From Microtetraspora glauca (GTDB taxonomy: Bacteria > Actinomycetota > Actinomycetes > Streptomycetales > Streptomycetaceae), in contig JOFO01000033.1 in assembly GCA_000721275.1 (NCBI GenBank), forward strand, positions 4,500-68,499: DNA of 64,000 nucleotides. The letters run 5' to 3'. Made by a program: the position numbers and the translations under genes. Below the pieces are notes generated by a model. That model was not told the origin of the DNA and did no database searches. It saw only the letters and a program-made list of their open reading frames with translations. Below are positions 27,151 to 36,435 of this stretch, one piece after another (position 1 is the first letter of the stretch; every line of letters starts with the position of its first letter).

Positions 27151-27531
27151 TCAGGTCTGGAGGGCGCTGTCGACGAGTTCGCCGATGCGGACGCAGGAGC
27201 GGCGGGCCTCCAGGTGGAGCCGGCCCACGTTGACGCGCGGCTCGGCGAGCAGGGTGAGGACGGCGGAGCCGCCGGCCGCGTACGTGGCGACGTAGCCGTC
27301 CTCGCCGCGGACGAGCATCTCCCGGAAGCCGCCCTGGCCGGTGGACTCGGTGAGGCGCCGGCCGACGCCGAGCGCGGCGGCGGTGAGCGCGGCGACGCTC
27401 TCGGCGGCGCCGTCCACGGTGTCGTGGGCGAGGACGAGGCCGTCGGCGCTGGCGGCGAGCGCGCCGGTGAGCTGGGGGAGCCGGGCGCGCAGGCGTCTGA
27501 GCTCGCCGAGCACCTCGGCTTCGGCTGTCAT
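27151..27531 (-). CDS. Roadblock/LC7 domain protein (MglB-like)
   Basis: A 126-residue protein with the classical roadblock fold: helix (VLGELRRLRARLPQLTGALAASADGLVLAHD), central helix with the small-residue pattern AAESVAALTAAALGVGRRLTESTGQG, then FREMLVRGEDGYVATYAAGGSAVLTLLAEPRVNVGRLHLEARRSC. In myxobacteria MglB of this family is the GAP for the MglA GTPase, and in Streptomyces conservons a roadblock protein works with a Ras-like GTPase. ATG 27531 has AGAGGAG seven bases upstream; an alternative ATG at 27573 would overlap the upstream gene. Sits between the DUF4388-like gene and paralogue B. Confidence 0.8.
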   Translation of the reverse strand: MTAEAEVLGELRRLRARLPQLTGALAASADGLVLAHDTVDGAAESVAALTAAALGVGRRLTESTGQGGFREMLVRGEDGYVATYAAGGSAVLTLLAEPRVNVGRLHLEARRSCVRIGELVDSALQT

Positions 27532-27572
27532 CAACTGTCTCCTCTCGGCGCGCAGGCGCAGAGCACGCCTCA

Positions 27573-28340
27573 TCACAGGTGTGCCTCCAGGGCGTCACGG
27601 AGCCGGCGCAGCAGGGCGATGTCGGGGTCGTCCACCGGGGGGATCGGCGGGCGTTCCCGGGCGGGCGGTGCGGGGGTGGCGTCGGGGGCCGCGGCGAGCG
27701 GGGTCTCGACGAGTCCGGCGGCGGCGAGCCGGCGGACGTCGAGGAGGGTGTGGAAGGCGGGGCGGCCGAGGTGGCGGGCCAGGTCGGCGGGGGTGCGGAC
27801 GCCGTCGGCGGCGGCGAGCAGGGCGCGGCGGCGGGCGCCGACGCCCTGGCCGGGGGCGGCGGGGCGGGGGACGACGGGGGCGGTGTCGACGGAGGCGTAC
27901 GGCCAGACGGCGTCGAGGAGTTCGCGGCGGCGCAGGGTCTCGCGTTCGACGGCCTCGGCGGAGACGGGGCGGACGGTGCCGAACCAGTGGCCGACGCCGT
28001 ACCGGAAGCGGGTGGGGCCGCTGGTGGGGGAGAGGGCGAAGAAGGCGGCGTCGAAGACGGCGCCGAGGTGGCAGATCTCCAGTTCGCCGTCGTGGAGCCG
28101 GCCGCTGTCGACGAGGAAGCGGCCGACGGCGTGGTGGGCGCCGGCCCGGTCGACGGCCTCGTCCCAGCCCTCGCGGGGGAGGCGTCCGGCGGTGGTGAGG
28201 AGGACGTCCATGCCGGGGGCGGCGGGACTCTCGGCGTGCACGACGCGGCCGTCGACGAGGTAGAGGGTGCCGTGGTCGCGGAGCAGGGCGCCGGTGGCCT
28301 TCTCGGCCGCGAGCCGGACGAGCATCGGGGAGACGCTCAT
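27573..28340 (-). CDS. DUF4388-like protein with C-terminal winged-helix-like region
   Basis: A 255-residue protein. Residues ~3-105 resemble DUF4388/PatA N-terminal domains (ATGALLRDHGTLYLVDGRVVHAESPAAPGMDVLL ... GRFLVDSGRLHDGE), which occur with GTPase/roadblock modules and response regulators. Residues ~155-215 (RRALLAAADGVRTPADLARHLGRPAFHTLLDVRRLAAAGLVETP) look like a winged helix. The ATG overlaps the stop of the upstream roadblock-like gene (ATGA), showing translational coupling. It may connect the roadblock proteins to an output. No catalytic residues are evident. Confidence 0.65.
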   Translation of the reverse strand: MSVSPMLVRLAAEKATGALLRDHGTLYLVDGRVVHAESPAAPGMDVLLTTAGRLPREGWDEAVDRAGAHHAVGRFLVDSGRLHDGELEICHLGAVFDAAFFALSPTSGPTRFRYGVGHWFGTVRPVSAEAVERETLRRRELLDAVWPYASVDTAPVVPRPAAPGQGVGARRRALLAAADGVRTPADLARHLGRPAFHTLLDVRRLAAAGLVETPLAAAPDATPAPPARERPPIPPVDDPDIALLRRLRDALEAHL

Positions 28341-28750
28341 CCGAGGACCAGCCGTTCGGCGAGGTCGCCGAGGCGGATGCGGGCGAGGGCGAGGTTGCCG
28401 GTGTCGCGGTCGAGCCAGAGGTGGAGGAAGACGCTGGAGTCGAAGGAGGTGCGGACGAAGCGGAGGACGTGGTAGCCGGTGCGGGTGGTGACGATGAGGT
28501 CCTCGACGGGCGGTGCGCCGGCGGGGTCCCCGGGGGCTTCCCCGAAGGGCTCGTCCGCCAGCGTGAAGGTGTCGAACTCGGCGGCGGCGCGCGCGAGTTC
28601 GGCGGTCTCGGCGGCGGTCGTCTCGTGGTCGCCGGCCGGTGACTCGCCGGCGGTCCCGAGTGCGAGGCCGCTGTTCCAGTCGACCAGGGAGGCACCGCGA
28701 GCGCCCGGCAGGGCCATGGCCTCCTGGAGGCACTCGTCGATTCCGGGCAC
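28337..28750 (-). CDS. Roadblock/LC7-like protein (paralogue A)
   Basis: A 137-residue soluble protein, first gene of the four-gene operon and a paralogue of the last. It starts at GTG 28750 behind GGGAGGGG. Compared with paralogue B it carries an acidic/proline-rich insertion (DEPFGEAPGDPAGAPP) between the central helix and the last three strands. It has no membrane segment or known catalytic motif. The stop overlaps the DUF4388-like start. The 140 bp upstream (28751-28890) should hold the operon promoter, though I see no clear consensus pair. Confidence 0.68.
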   Translation of the reverse strand: MPGIDECLQEAMALPGARGASLVDWNSGLALGTAGESPAGDHETTAAETAELARAAAEFDTFTLADEPFGEAPGDPAGAPPVEDLIVTTRTGYHVLRFVRTSFDSSVFLHLWLDRDTGNLALARIRLGDLAERLVLG

Positions 28751-28890
28751 GCGGGTTCCCCTCCCGATACGGCGTGCGGGCAACGGCAGTGACGGTGACG
28801 TTACTGAACGGCGCGGCTCGGGGGAGCGGTTCTGGCATTTTCCATCGGAACATGCCCTTCGGCGCCCGGGAGGGAGAATGCTGGGAAGGC

Positions 28891-29403
28891 TCAGTACCGG
28901 GACTCGACGGCCCGGGCGATGTCGTCCAGGTCCTTCGCGAGCGCCTTGGCGACGGCCTTCGCGCCGAAGCGGGCGAGGAGCCGGCCGACGGGGCCGGGGG
29001 CGCGGCCGTGCGCGGGGCGGGCGGAGAAGGACATCCGCAGCACGCAGGCGCCGGGGCCGCCGGTCGCGCCCGCCCCGCCGGTTCCGCCGCTCCGGTGGGG
29101 GTTCTCGGGGCGGAGGGTGAGCTCGGAGACGTAGTGCATGCCGTGCGAGTCGGCGATGGTGACGTACCGGTCGGGCGGCTCGCACGCGGTGACGGTCATC
29201 TCCTCGGTGGCCTCCCGGCCCAGCATCCGCCGGGTCTCGCGCCAGCGGGTGCCCACGCCGAAGCCGCCCTCGGTGAGGACCTCGACCCGCTGGACGCCGG
29301 ACAGCACCCGGGGCAGGTCCGGCAGGTCGGTGACGGCCTCCCAGACGCGGCCGGGCGAGGCGGCGACCCGGCGCTCCACGACGACGGTTGTGGTGGTGGT
29401 CAT
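28891..29403 (-). CDS. SRPBCC family (START/Bet v1-like) protein
   Basis: A 170-residue helix-grip protein (VVVERRVAASPGRVWEAVTDLPDLPRVLSGVQRVEVLTEGGFGVGTRWRETRR ... MHYVSELTLRP ... FGAKAVAKALAKDLDDIARAVESRY). The family binds hydrophobic ligands or acts as cyclase/aromatase; this one is closest in pattern to stand-alone polyketide-cyclase-like proteins of unknown ligand. A Gly/Ala/Thr-rich loop (HRSGGTGGAGATGGPGA) interrupts the C-terminal sheet. It lies 32 bp downstream of the decarboxylase gene and 140 bp upstream of the roadblock operon. Confidence 0.82.
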   Translation of the reverse strand: MTTTTTVVVERRVAASPGRVWEAVTDLPDLPRVLSGVQRVEVLTEGGFGVGTRWRETRRMLGREATEEMTVTACEPPDRYVTIADSHGMHYVSELTLRPENPHRSGGTGGAGATGGPGACVLRMSFSARPAHGRAPGPVGRLLARFGAKAVAKALAKDLDDIARAVESRY

Positions 29404-29435
29404 GGCTCCATCGAAGCCGTCGGGTACGGGCCGCG

Positions 29436-30752
29436 CTACCGGACGAGCGCGTCGGCGCGGGCGCCGCCGGCCTCGGCGACGATCTCGTCGGGGGTCTGCG
29501 CGGGGCGGACGAGGGCGAAGGCGACGGTGCCGTCGGCGGCGACGGTGAAGCCGTGGACGGCGGGGCGGGGGAGGCTGTTGTAGGCGTAGTGGTGGGCGAA
29601 GGCGTACGCGCCGGTGTCGGGGACGGCGACGACGTCGCCGGGGTGGAGCAGCGGCAGGGCGCGGCCGGCGGCGAGCAGGTCGCCGGAGAAGCAGGCGGGG
29701 CCGGCGACGTCCTGGACGACGGCGGGTCCGGTGCGGGGGCGGCCCTCGGCGTCGTACGCGAGGATCCGCAGCGGCCACGCCTCGGGGGCGTAGACGGTGC
29801 GGGTGGCGAGCTGGACGCCGGCGTGGGTGACGGCGATGGGCCGGCCGCCGGAGGTCTTGGTGTACTCGACGCGGGTGAGGACCGTGCCGTGCTTGGCGAG
29901 CAGGGAGCGCCCGAACTCGGTGACGAGCCGGTAGCGGCCGTCGAGGAGGCCGGGGGCGGTGGCGGCGAGGAGCCGGGCGTAGTCGGCGTGGGTGGGGGTC
30001 TCGTCCTCGCCGGCGAAGTTCACCGGGAGGCCGCCGCCGATGTCGAGGGTGTCGATCTGCGGGCGGCCGGCCTTGGCGTTGATCTCCTCGGCGAGGTCGT
30101 ACGCGGCGCGGACGCCTTCGGCCATCAGGGTGAGCGGGACGCCCTGGGAGCCGGTGTGGGTGTGCAGCCGGGTGAGCCAGGGGCGGTCGAGGTACGCCTG
30201 GACGACGGCCTCGCGGGCGCCCTCGTCGCGCAGCGCGATGCCGAACTTGGAGGTGGCGGTGGCGGTGGAGGTGGAGCCGATGGTGCCGGCGCCGAGCTGC
30301 GGGTTGACGCGCAGGCCGAGCGGCGAGGAGGTGGGGGCGGCGGCGACGAGGGCGTCGATCCGGGCGAGTTCCTGGAAGTTGTCGGCGTTGACGGCGATGC
30401 CGAGGGCGAGGGCCTCGCGGAGTTCGGCGGGGGTCTTGGCGGGCGAGTCGAGGACGGTACGGGACGGGGGCAGGCCGGCGGCGCGGGCGAGGGCGAGTTC
30501 GCCGGGGCTGGCGACCTCGGCGCCGAGTCCGGCGTCGGCGAGCAGGCGCAGGACGGGGACGAGCGGGGCGGCCTTCACGGCGAAGGCGTGCAGCACCTCG
30601 GCGTCGGTGACGGCGGCGAAGGCGCTGGTCAGGGCGGTGGCGGCGGCGCGGATGCCGGCGGTGTCGAGGAGGGCGACGACGGGGGCGGCGGGGGTGAGGA
30701 GTCCTTGGGCGACGGCGGCGCGGACGGCGAGGTCGCGGCGGTGGGAGGCCAT
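29436..30752 (-). CDS. Type III PLP-dependent decarboxylase (LysA/SpeC-like fold)
   Basis: A 438-residue enzyme with the alanine-racemase-like barrel plus beta domain. The PLP lysine lies in HAFAVKAAP, the phosphate-binding glycines in LDIGGGLPVNF, and the active-site cysteine region in VAGPACFSGDLLA. The family includes diaminopimelate, ornithine and related decarboxylases. Sequence details (E-F-G-R-S in RLVTEFGRSL, no typical lysA neighbours) suggest a secondary amino-acid decarboxylase rather than the lysine-biosynthetic one. ATG 30752 is preferred for the AGGA nine bases upstream; ATG 30761 is possible. Confidence 0.82.
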   Translation of the reverse strand: MASHRRDLAVRAAVAQGLLTPAAPVVALLDTAGIRAAATALTSAFAAVTDAEVLHAFAVKAAPLVPVLRLLADAGLGAEVASPGELALARAAGLPPSRTVLDSPAKTPAELREALALGIAVNADNFQELARIDALVAAAPTSSPLGLRVNPQLGAGTIGSTSTATATSKFGIALRDEGAREAVVQAYLDRPWLTRLHTHTGSQGVPLTLMAEGVRAAYDLAEEINAKAGRPQIDTLDIGGGLPVNFAGEDETPTHADYARLLAATAPGLLDGRYRLVTEFGRSLLAKHGTVLTRVEYTKTSGGRPIAVTHAGVQLATRTVYAPEAWPLRILAYDAEGRPRTGPAVVQDVAGPACFSGDLLAAGRALPLLHPGDVVAVPDTGAYAFAHHYAYNSLPRPAVHGFTVAADGTVAFALVRPAQTPDEIVAEAGGARADALVR

Positions 30753-30858
30753 GGCGTCCATCCTGGCGCGCGGGGCGCGGCGCGTCACGGGTGCGTGCGG
30801 GGGCGGTCGCGGGGCGGCCGGATCCCGTCGGTGCGGCGGAGGTGCCGGCCGCGCCCTG

Positions 30859-30894
30859 TTGACTACAACTATTCAGCACGCCAGGATGTGAATA
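30859..30894 (+). promoter_or_regulatory. hutU promoter with overlapping inverted repeat
   Basis: TTGACT (30859-30864), 17-nt spacer, CAGGAT (30882-30887). An inverted repeat TATTCA (30870-30875) / TGAATA (30889-30894) flanks the -10, which suits repression by a hut regulator. GAGGAGG ahead of the ATG is a strong ribosome-binding site. Confidence 0.5.
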
Positions 30895-30922
30895 TCTGAA
30901 CGACATTCGAGGAGGCATCGCC

Positions 30923-32599
30923 ATGTCAGGACCCCGCCCCGTACGGGCCCCGCGCGGTACGGAACTGAGCGCCCTGGGATGGCAGCAGGAGGCCGCCCTC
31001 CGGATGCTCCAGAACAACCTCGACCCCGAGGTCGCCGAGCACCCCGACAAGCTCGTCGTCTACGGCGGCACCGGCAAGGCCGCCCGCGACTGGCGCTCCT
31101 TCGACGCCATGGTCCGCACCCTGAGGACCCTCAAGCAGGACGAGACCATGCTGGTCCAGTCCGGCCGCCCGGTCGGCGTCATGCAGACCCACGAGTGGGC
31201 CCCGCGCGTCCTCATCGCCAACTCCAACCTGGTCGGCGACTGGGCCAACTGGGAGGAGTTCCGGCGCCTGGAGCAGCTCGGCCTCACCATGTACGGCCAG
31301 ATGACGGCCGGCTCCTGGATCTACATCGGCACCCAGGGCATCCTCCAGGGCACCTACGAGACCTTCGCCGCCGTCGCCGCGAAGAAGTTCGGCGGCACCC
31401 TCGCCGGCACCATCACCCTCACCGCCGGCCTCGGCGGCATGGGCGGCGCCCAGCCGCTCGCCGTCACCATGAACGACGGCGTCGCGATCTGCGTCGACGT
31501 CGACCCGCGCGCCATCGAGCGCCGCATCGAGCACCGCTACCTGGACGTGAAGGCCGACGACCTGGCCCACGCCCTCCGGCTCGCCACCGAGGCCCGCGAC
31601 CAGCGCAGGCCGCTCTCCATCGGCGTCCTCGGCAACGCCGCCGAGCTGGTCCCGCAGCTCCTCGCCATGGGCGCGCCGATCGACATCGTCACCGACCAGA
31701 CGAGCGCCCACGACCCGCTGTCGTACCTGCCCGTCGGCATCGCCTTCGAGGACATGGCGGACGCGGCGGCGAAGGACCCGGCCGGCTTCACCACCCGGGC
31801 CCGGGAGTCGATGGCGAAGCACGTCGAGGCCATGGTCGGCTTCATGGACGCGGGCGCCGAGGTCTTCGACTACGGCAACTCGATCCGCGGCGAGGCCCAG
31901 CTGGCCGGCTACGACCGCGCGTTCGCCTTCCCCGGCTTCGTCCCCGCCTACATCCGGCCGCTGTTCTGCGAGGGCAAGGGCCCGTTCCGCTGGGCCGCCC
32001 TGTCCGGCGAGGCGTCCGACATCCACAAGACGGACAAGGCGATCCTCGACCTCTTCCCGGAGAACGAGTCCCTCGCCCGCTGGATCAAGATGGCCGGCGA
32101 GCGCGTCCACTTCCAGGGCCTCCCGGCCCGCATCTGCTGGCTCGGCCAGGGCGAGCGCGACAAGGCCGGCGCCCTGTTCAACGACATGGTCGCCGACGGC
32201 ACCCTCGCCGCCCCGCTCGCGATCGGCCGCGACCACCTCGACTGCGGCTCGGTGGCCTCCCCGTACCGCGAGACCGAGGCCATGCTCGACGGCTCCGACG
32301 CCATCGCCGACTGGCCGCTGCTCAACGCCATGGTCAACGTCGCCTCCGGCGCCTCCTGGGTCTCCATCCACCACGGCGGCGGCGTCGGCATGGGCCGCTC
32401 GATCCACGCCGGCCAGGTCTCCGTCGCCGACGGCACGAAGCTCGCCGGCGAGAAGATCCGCCGCGTGCTCACCAACGACCCCGGCATGGGCGTCATCCGC
32501 CACGTCGACGCCGGCTACGACATCGCCGAGCGGGTCGCCGACGAGAAGGGCGTCCGCGTCCCCATGCGCGAGGGCGCGGCCGGCGAGGCGTCCGCGTGA
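30923..32599 (+). CDS. hutU: Urocanate hydratase
   Basis: A 558-residue NAD+-dependent urocanase converting urocanate to 4-imidazolone-5-propionate, step 2 of histidine degradation. The family signature regions are plain: [27 protein letters not shown] near the N-terminus, [15 protein letters not shown] [20 protein letters not shown], the [15 protein letters not shown] block, and the Cys-containing [20 protein letters not shown]. Length is normal. First gene of the hut operon; its TGA overlaps the next GTG. The first-step enzyme HutH is not in the window. Confidence 0.98.
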   Translation: MSGPRPVRAPRGTELSALGWQQEAALRMLQNNLDPEVAEHPDKLVVYGGTGKAARDWRSFDAMVRTLRTLKQDETMLVQSGRPVGVMQTHEWAPRVLIANSNLVGDWANWEEFRRLEQLGLTMYGQMTAGSWIYIGTQGILQGTYETFAAVAAKKFGGTLAGTITLTAGLGGMGGAQPLAVTMNDGVAICVDVDPRAIERRIEHRYLDVKADDLAHALRLATEARDQRRPLSIGVLGNAAELVPQLLAMGAPIDIVTDQTSAHDPLSYLPVGIAFEDMADAAAKDPAGFTTRARESMAKHVEAMVGFMDAGAEVFDYGNSIRGEAQLAGYDRAFAFPGFVPAYIRPLFCEGKGPFRWAALSGEASDIHKTDKAILDLFPENESLARWIKMAGERVHFQGLPARICWLGQGERDKAGALFNDMVADGTLAAPLAIGRDHLDCGSVASPYRETEAMLDGSDAIADWPLLNAMVNVASGASWVSIHHGGGVGMGRSIHAGQVSVADGTKLAGEKIRRVLTNDPGMGVIRHVDAGYDIAERVADEKGVRVPMREGAAGEASA

Positions 32600-33807
32600 G
32601 CGACAGCTTCCACGCCATGTGGCGGTCGCTGCGGCCCCTCGGCCGCAGCGCCGCCACCGGCGGCTACCGCCGCTACGCCTGGACCGAGGCCGACGCCGAC
32701 TGCCGGCTCTGGTTCCGGATGCAGGCCGAGGCCCGCCGCCTGGACGTCGAGACCGACCGCAACGGCAACCAGTGGGCGTGGCTCGGCGACCCCACCGCGG
32801 GCGACGCCGTCGTCACCGGCTCCCACCTGGACTCCGTCCCCGACGGCGGCGCCTTCGACGGCCCCCTCGGCGTCGTCTCCGCCTTCGCCGCCCTCGACGA
32901 GCTCCGCGCCCGCGGCGTCTCGTTCCGGCGGCCCCTCGCCATCGTCAACTTCGGCGACGAGGAGGGCGCCCGCTTCGGCCTCGCCTGCGTCGGCTCCCGC
33001 CTCACCGCCGGCCGGCTCACCAAGGAGCAGGCGTACGCGCTCCGCGACGCCGACGGCGTCACCCTCCCGCAGGCCATGGAGGCCGCCGGGCACGACCCCT
33101 CCGCGATCGGCCCGGACCCCGAGCGGCTGGCCCGGATCGGCGCCTTCGTCGAACTGCACGTCGAACAGGGCCGCGCCCTCGATTTGTCCGGCGACGCCGT
33201 CGGCATCGCCTCCGCGATCTGGCCGCACGGCCGCTGGCGGTACGACTTCGCCGGCGAGGCCAACCACGCCGGCACCACCCGGCTCGTGGACCGCCGCGAC
33301 CCCATGCTGACGTACGCCGAGACCGTCCTCGCCGCCCGCCGCGAGGCCGAACTCGCCGGTGCCGTCGCCACCTTCGGCAAGATCGCGGTCGAACCGAACG
33401 GCGTCAACGCGATCCCGTCACTGGTCCGCGGCTGGCTCGACGCCCGCGCCGCCGACCAGGCGTCCCTGGACGCCGTCACCGCCGGCGTCGAGGCCGCCGC
33501 CCGCGCCTACGCCGACCGGCACGGCATCGACCTCGCCGTCGTCCAGGAGTCGTACACCCCGGTCGTGGACTTCTCGCACGCCCTGCGCGACGAGCTGGCC
33601 CGCGTGCTCGGCGAGAAGACCCCCGTCCTCGGCACCGGCGCCGGACACGACGCGGGCATCCTGTCCGAGTCGGTCCCGACCGCCATGCTGTTCGTACGGA
33701 ACCCCACCGGCGTCTCGCACTCCCCGGCCGAGTCCGCCACCGAGGACGACTGCGTCGCCGGGGTCCGCGCACTCGCCGACGTACTGGAGGAGCTGGCGTG
33801 CCGCTGA
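32596..33807 (+). CDS. M20-family amidohydrolase (AllC-like), putative N-formylglutamate-type deformylation in the hut pathway
   Basis: A 403-residue zinc amidohydrolase of the AllC / N-carbamoyl-amino-acid hydrolase family. Metal-ligand regions: H77 in GSHLDS, D88 in [10 protein letters not shown]122-E123 in GDEEGARFG, the histidine in VELHVEQG and the C-terminal HSPAE. It starts with GTG overlapping the hutU stop (GTGA) and ends overlapping hutF. HutF yields N-formyl-glutamate, and no conventional HutG is present, so this enzyme most likely cleaves N-formyl-L-glutamate to glutamate and formate. That is inferred from context; family members otherwise act on allantoate or N-carbamoyl substrates. 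Confidence 0.88.
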   Translation: MSDSFHAMWRSLRPLGRSAATGGYRRYAWTEADADCRLWFRMQAEARRLDVETDRNGNQWAWLGDPTAGDAVVTGSHLDSVPDGGAFDGPLGVVSAFAALDELRARGVSFRRPLAIVNFGDEEGARFGLACVGSRLTAGRLTKEQAYALRDADGVTLPQAMEAAGHDPSAIGPDPERLARIGAFVELHVEQGRALDLSGDAVGIASAIWPHGRWRYDFAGEANHAGTTRLVDRRDPMLTYAETVLAARREAELAGAVATFGKIAVEPNGVNAIPSLVRGWLDARAADQASLDAVTAGVEAAARAYADRHGIDLAVVQESYTPVVDFSHALRDELARVLGEKTPVLGTGAGHDAGILSESVPTAMLFVRNPTGVSHSPAESATEDDCVAGVRALADVLEELACR

Positions 33808-35138
33808 CGACGACGTACTGGCTGGAGCACGCCTGGCTCGGCACCCACGCCGAGCCGGGCGTCGCCCTCGACGTGACCGACGGCCGGATCACGGCCGTCC
33901 GCACCGGGGCCGACACCCCGCCGCCCGGCGCGGCCGTCCTGCGCGGCTTCACGGTCCCCGGCCTCGCCAACGCCCACAGCCACGCCTTCCACCGCGCCCT
34001 GCGCGGCACCGTCCAGGTCGGCTCCGGCACCTTCTGGACCTGGCGCGAGGTCATGTACGGCGTCGCCCAGCGCCTCACCCCGGACACGTACTTCGCGCTC
34101 GCCCGCGCCGTGTACGCCGAGATGGCGCTCGCCGGCATCACCGCCGTCGGCGAGTTCCACTACCTCCACCACGCCCCCGGCGGCACCCCCTACGCCGACC
34201 CCAACGCCATGGGCGAGGCCCTGATCGCGGCGGCCCGCGAGGCCGGCCTGCGCATCACCCTCCTCGACACCGCCTACCTCTCCTCCGGCTTCGGCGCCGC
34301 CCCCGAACCCCACCAGCTCCGCTTCTCCGACGGCATCGCCGAGCGGTGGGCCGAGCGGGCCGCCGCCCTCAAGGACGGCGACGGCGTACGGATCGGGGCG
34401 GCGATCCACTCCGTCCGGGCCGTCCCCGCCGACCAGCTGTCCACCGTCGTCCGCTGGGCCGAGGAGCGGCGCGCCCCGCTCCACGTCCACCTCTCCGAGC
34501 AGACCGCCGAGAACGAGGCCTGCCACGCCGCCCACGGCACCACCCCCACCCGGCTCCTCGCCGACCACGGCGTCCTCGGCCCGCGCACCACCGGCGTCCA
34601 CAACACCCACCTCACGGACGCCGACATCGCGCTGATCGGCTCGTCGTCCACCGGCACCTGCATGTGCCCCACCACCGAACGCGACCTCGCCGACGGCATC
34701 GGCCCCGCCGTCGCCCTCCAGAAGGCCGGCTCCCCGCTCTCCCTCGGCAGCGACAGCCACGCCGTCATCGACCTTCTGGAGGAGGCGCGCGCCATGGAGC
34801 TGAACGAACGGCTCCGCAGCCACGTCCGCGGCCACTGGACGGCCGCCGCGCTGCTCCGCGCCGCCTCCGCCGACGGCCACGCGGCCCTCGGCTGGGCGGA
34901 CGCCGGCGCCCTGGAGACCGGCGCGCTCGCCGACTTCACGACGATCGCCCTCGACACCGTCCGCACGGCCGGCCCGGTGCCGCGCCTCGCCCCGGAGACG
35001 GCCGTCTTCGCGGCGACCGCCGCCGACGTCCGGCACGTCGTGGTCGGCGGCCGGACGGTCGTCCGCGACGGCGTCCACGTCTCCGTACCGGACACGGCGA
35101 CCGCGCTGGCGGACGCCGTCGCCGCCCTCAGGGACTGA
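33798..35138 (+). CDS. hutF: Formimidoylglutamate deiminase
   Basis: A 446-residue amidohydrolase-superfamily deiminase converting N-formimino-L-glutamate to N-formyl-L-glutamate and ammonia. Metal-binding H60-x-H62 is in [10 protein letters not shown]. Further ligands lie in [24 protein letters not shown] and [23 protein letters not shown] is family-typical. GTG 33798 overlaps the previous gene by 10 bp, indicating coupling; no ribosome-binding site is evident beyond GGAGG at 33787. Presence of HutF defines the five-step hut variant. Confidence 0.93.
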   Translation: MPLTTTYWLEHAWLGTHAEPGVALDVTDGRITAVRTGADTPPPGAAVLRGFTVPGLANAHSHAFHRALRGTVQVGSGTFWTWREVMYGVAQRLTPDTYFALARAVYAEMALAGITAVGEFHYLHHAPGGTPYADPNAMGEALIAAAREAGLRITLLDTAYLSSGFGAAPEPHQLRFSDGIAERWAERAAALKDGDGVRIGAAIHSVRAVPADQLSTVVRWAEERRAPLHVHLSEQTAENEACHAAHGTTPTRLLADHGVLGPRTTGVHNTHLTDADIALIGSSSTGTCMCPTTERDLADGIGPAVALQKAGSPLSLGSDSHAVIDLLEEARAMELNERLRSHVRGHWTAAALLRAASADGHAALGWADAGALETGALADFTTIALDTVRTAGPVPRLAPETAVFAATAADVRHVVVGGRTVVRDGVHVSVPDTATALADAVAALRD

Positions 35139-35181
35139 GCACCCGGACCACCCGCACCCCAGCCCCCCACCGGAGCGCACC

Positions 35182-36351
35182 ATGACGACGACGCTGATCA
35201 CGAACATCCGCAGCCTGGTCACCAACGACCCGGCCCTCGGCGAAGGCCCCCTCGGCCTCGTCGAGGACGCCGCCCTCGTCCTCGACGGCGAGACCGTCGC
35301 CTGGGCGGGCCCCGCGGCGCAGGCACCGGCCGCCGACCACCGCGTCGACGCCGGGGGCCGCGCCGTCCTCCCCGGCTTCGTCGACTCCCACTCCCACCTC
35401 GTCTTCGCCGGCGACCGCACCGCCGAGTTCAACGCCCGCATGTCCGGGCGCCCGTACGAGGCGGGCGGCATCCGCACCACCGTCGCCGCCACCCGCGCCG
35501 CGACGGACGCCGAACTGTCCGCGAACGTCGCCCGCTACCTGCGGGAGGCGCTCCGCCAGGGCACCACCACCTTCGAGACCAAGTCCGGCTACGGCCTCAC
35601 CGTCGAGGACGAGGCCCGCGCGCTGCGCATCGCCGCCGAGCACACCGACGAGGTCACCTACCTCGGCGCGCACATCGTCTCCCCGGACCACGCCGACGAC
35701 CCGGCCGGCTACGTCGACCTGGTCACCGGCCCGATGCTGGACGCCTGCGCCCCCTACGCCCGCTGGATCGACGTCTTCTGCGAGAAGGGCGCCTTCGACG
35801 GCGACCAGGCCCGCGCGATCCTCCAGGCCGGCCAGGCGAAGGGCCTCCAGGCCCGGATCCACGCCAACCAGCTCTCGTACGGCCCCGGCGTGCAGCTCGC
35901 CGTGGAGCTGGACGCGGCGAGCGCCGACCACTGCACCCACCTCACGGACGCCGACGTCGACGCGCTCGCCTCCGGGAACACGGTCGCGACGCTGCTCCCG
36001 GGCGCCGAGTTCTCCACCCGCGCCGCCTGGCCGGACGCCCGCCGCCTCCTCGACGCGGGCGTCACGGTCGCGCTCTCCACCGACTGCAACCCGGGCTCGT
36101 CCTTCACCTCCTCCGTCCCGTTCTGCATCGCCCTCGCCGTCCGGGACATGGGCATGACGCCCGACGAGGCCGTCTGGGCCGCCACCGCCGGCGGCGCGGC
36201 GGCCCTCCGCCGCACCGACGTCGGCCGCCTCTCACCCGGCGCCCGCGCCGACCTCGCCCTCCTCGACGCCCCCTCCCACGTCCACCTCGCCTACCGACCC
36301 GGCGTGCCACTGGTCGCGGAGGTCTGGCGCCGGGGCGTCCGCGTCGTCTGA
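35182..36351 (+). CDS. hutI: Imidazolonepropionase
   Basis: A 389-residue metal-dependent hydrolase that opens 4-imidazolone-5-propionate to N-formimino-L-glutamate, step 3 of the pathway. The metal-binding H70-x-H72 sits in [13 protein letters not shown]. Other motifs are [48 protein letters not shown] and [11 protein letters not shown]. It is 43 bp after hutF with GGAG seven bases before the ATG, and completes the hut operon here. Confidence 0.96.
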   Translation: MTTTLITNIRSLVTNDPALGEGPLGLVEDAALVLDGETVAWAGPAAQAPAADHRVDAGGRAVLPGFVDSHSHLVFAGDRTAEFNARMSGRPYEAGGIRTTVAATRAATDAELSANVARYLREALRQGTTTFETKSGYGLTVEDEARALRIAAEHTDEVTYLGAHIVSPDHADDPAGYVDLVTGPMLDACAPYARWIDVFCEKGAFDGDQARAILQAGQAKGLQARIHANQLSYGPGVQLAVELDAASADHCTHLTDADVDALASGNTVATLLPGAEFSTRAAWPDARRLLDAGVTVALSTDCNPGSSFTSSVPFCIALAVRDMGMTPDEAVWAATAGGAAALRRTDVGRLSPGARADLALLDAPSHVHLAYRPGVPLVAEVWRRGVRVV

Positions 36352-36384
36352 CACGGCCGCAACCCGGCCGCGCCCAGGGCGTGT

Positions 36385-36400
36385 TGAGTAGGCGTACTCA
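36385..36400. promoter_or_regulatory. Palindrome upstream of a lipoprotein gene
   Basis: TGAGTA-GGCG-TACTCA is a perfect 6-bp inverted repeat 35 bp before the lipoprotein start. CATGAT (36424-36429) sits 6 nt before the ATG and may be the -10 of a leaderless transcript, putting the palindrome at about -40. Confidence 0.4.
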
Positions 36401-36435
36401 TGTGGGCGGTCCCCGGCCGCCCGCATGATTCCGGC

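Noticed and set aside
27573..28853. A larger minus-strand protein joining the DUF4388-like gene with upstream sequence
   Set aside because: The upstream extension is in a shadow frame of the roadblock paralogue A gene; the ATG at 28340 coupled by ATGA overlap is the better start.
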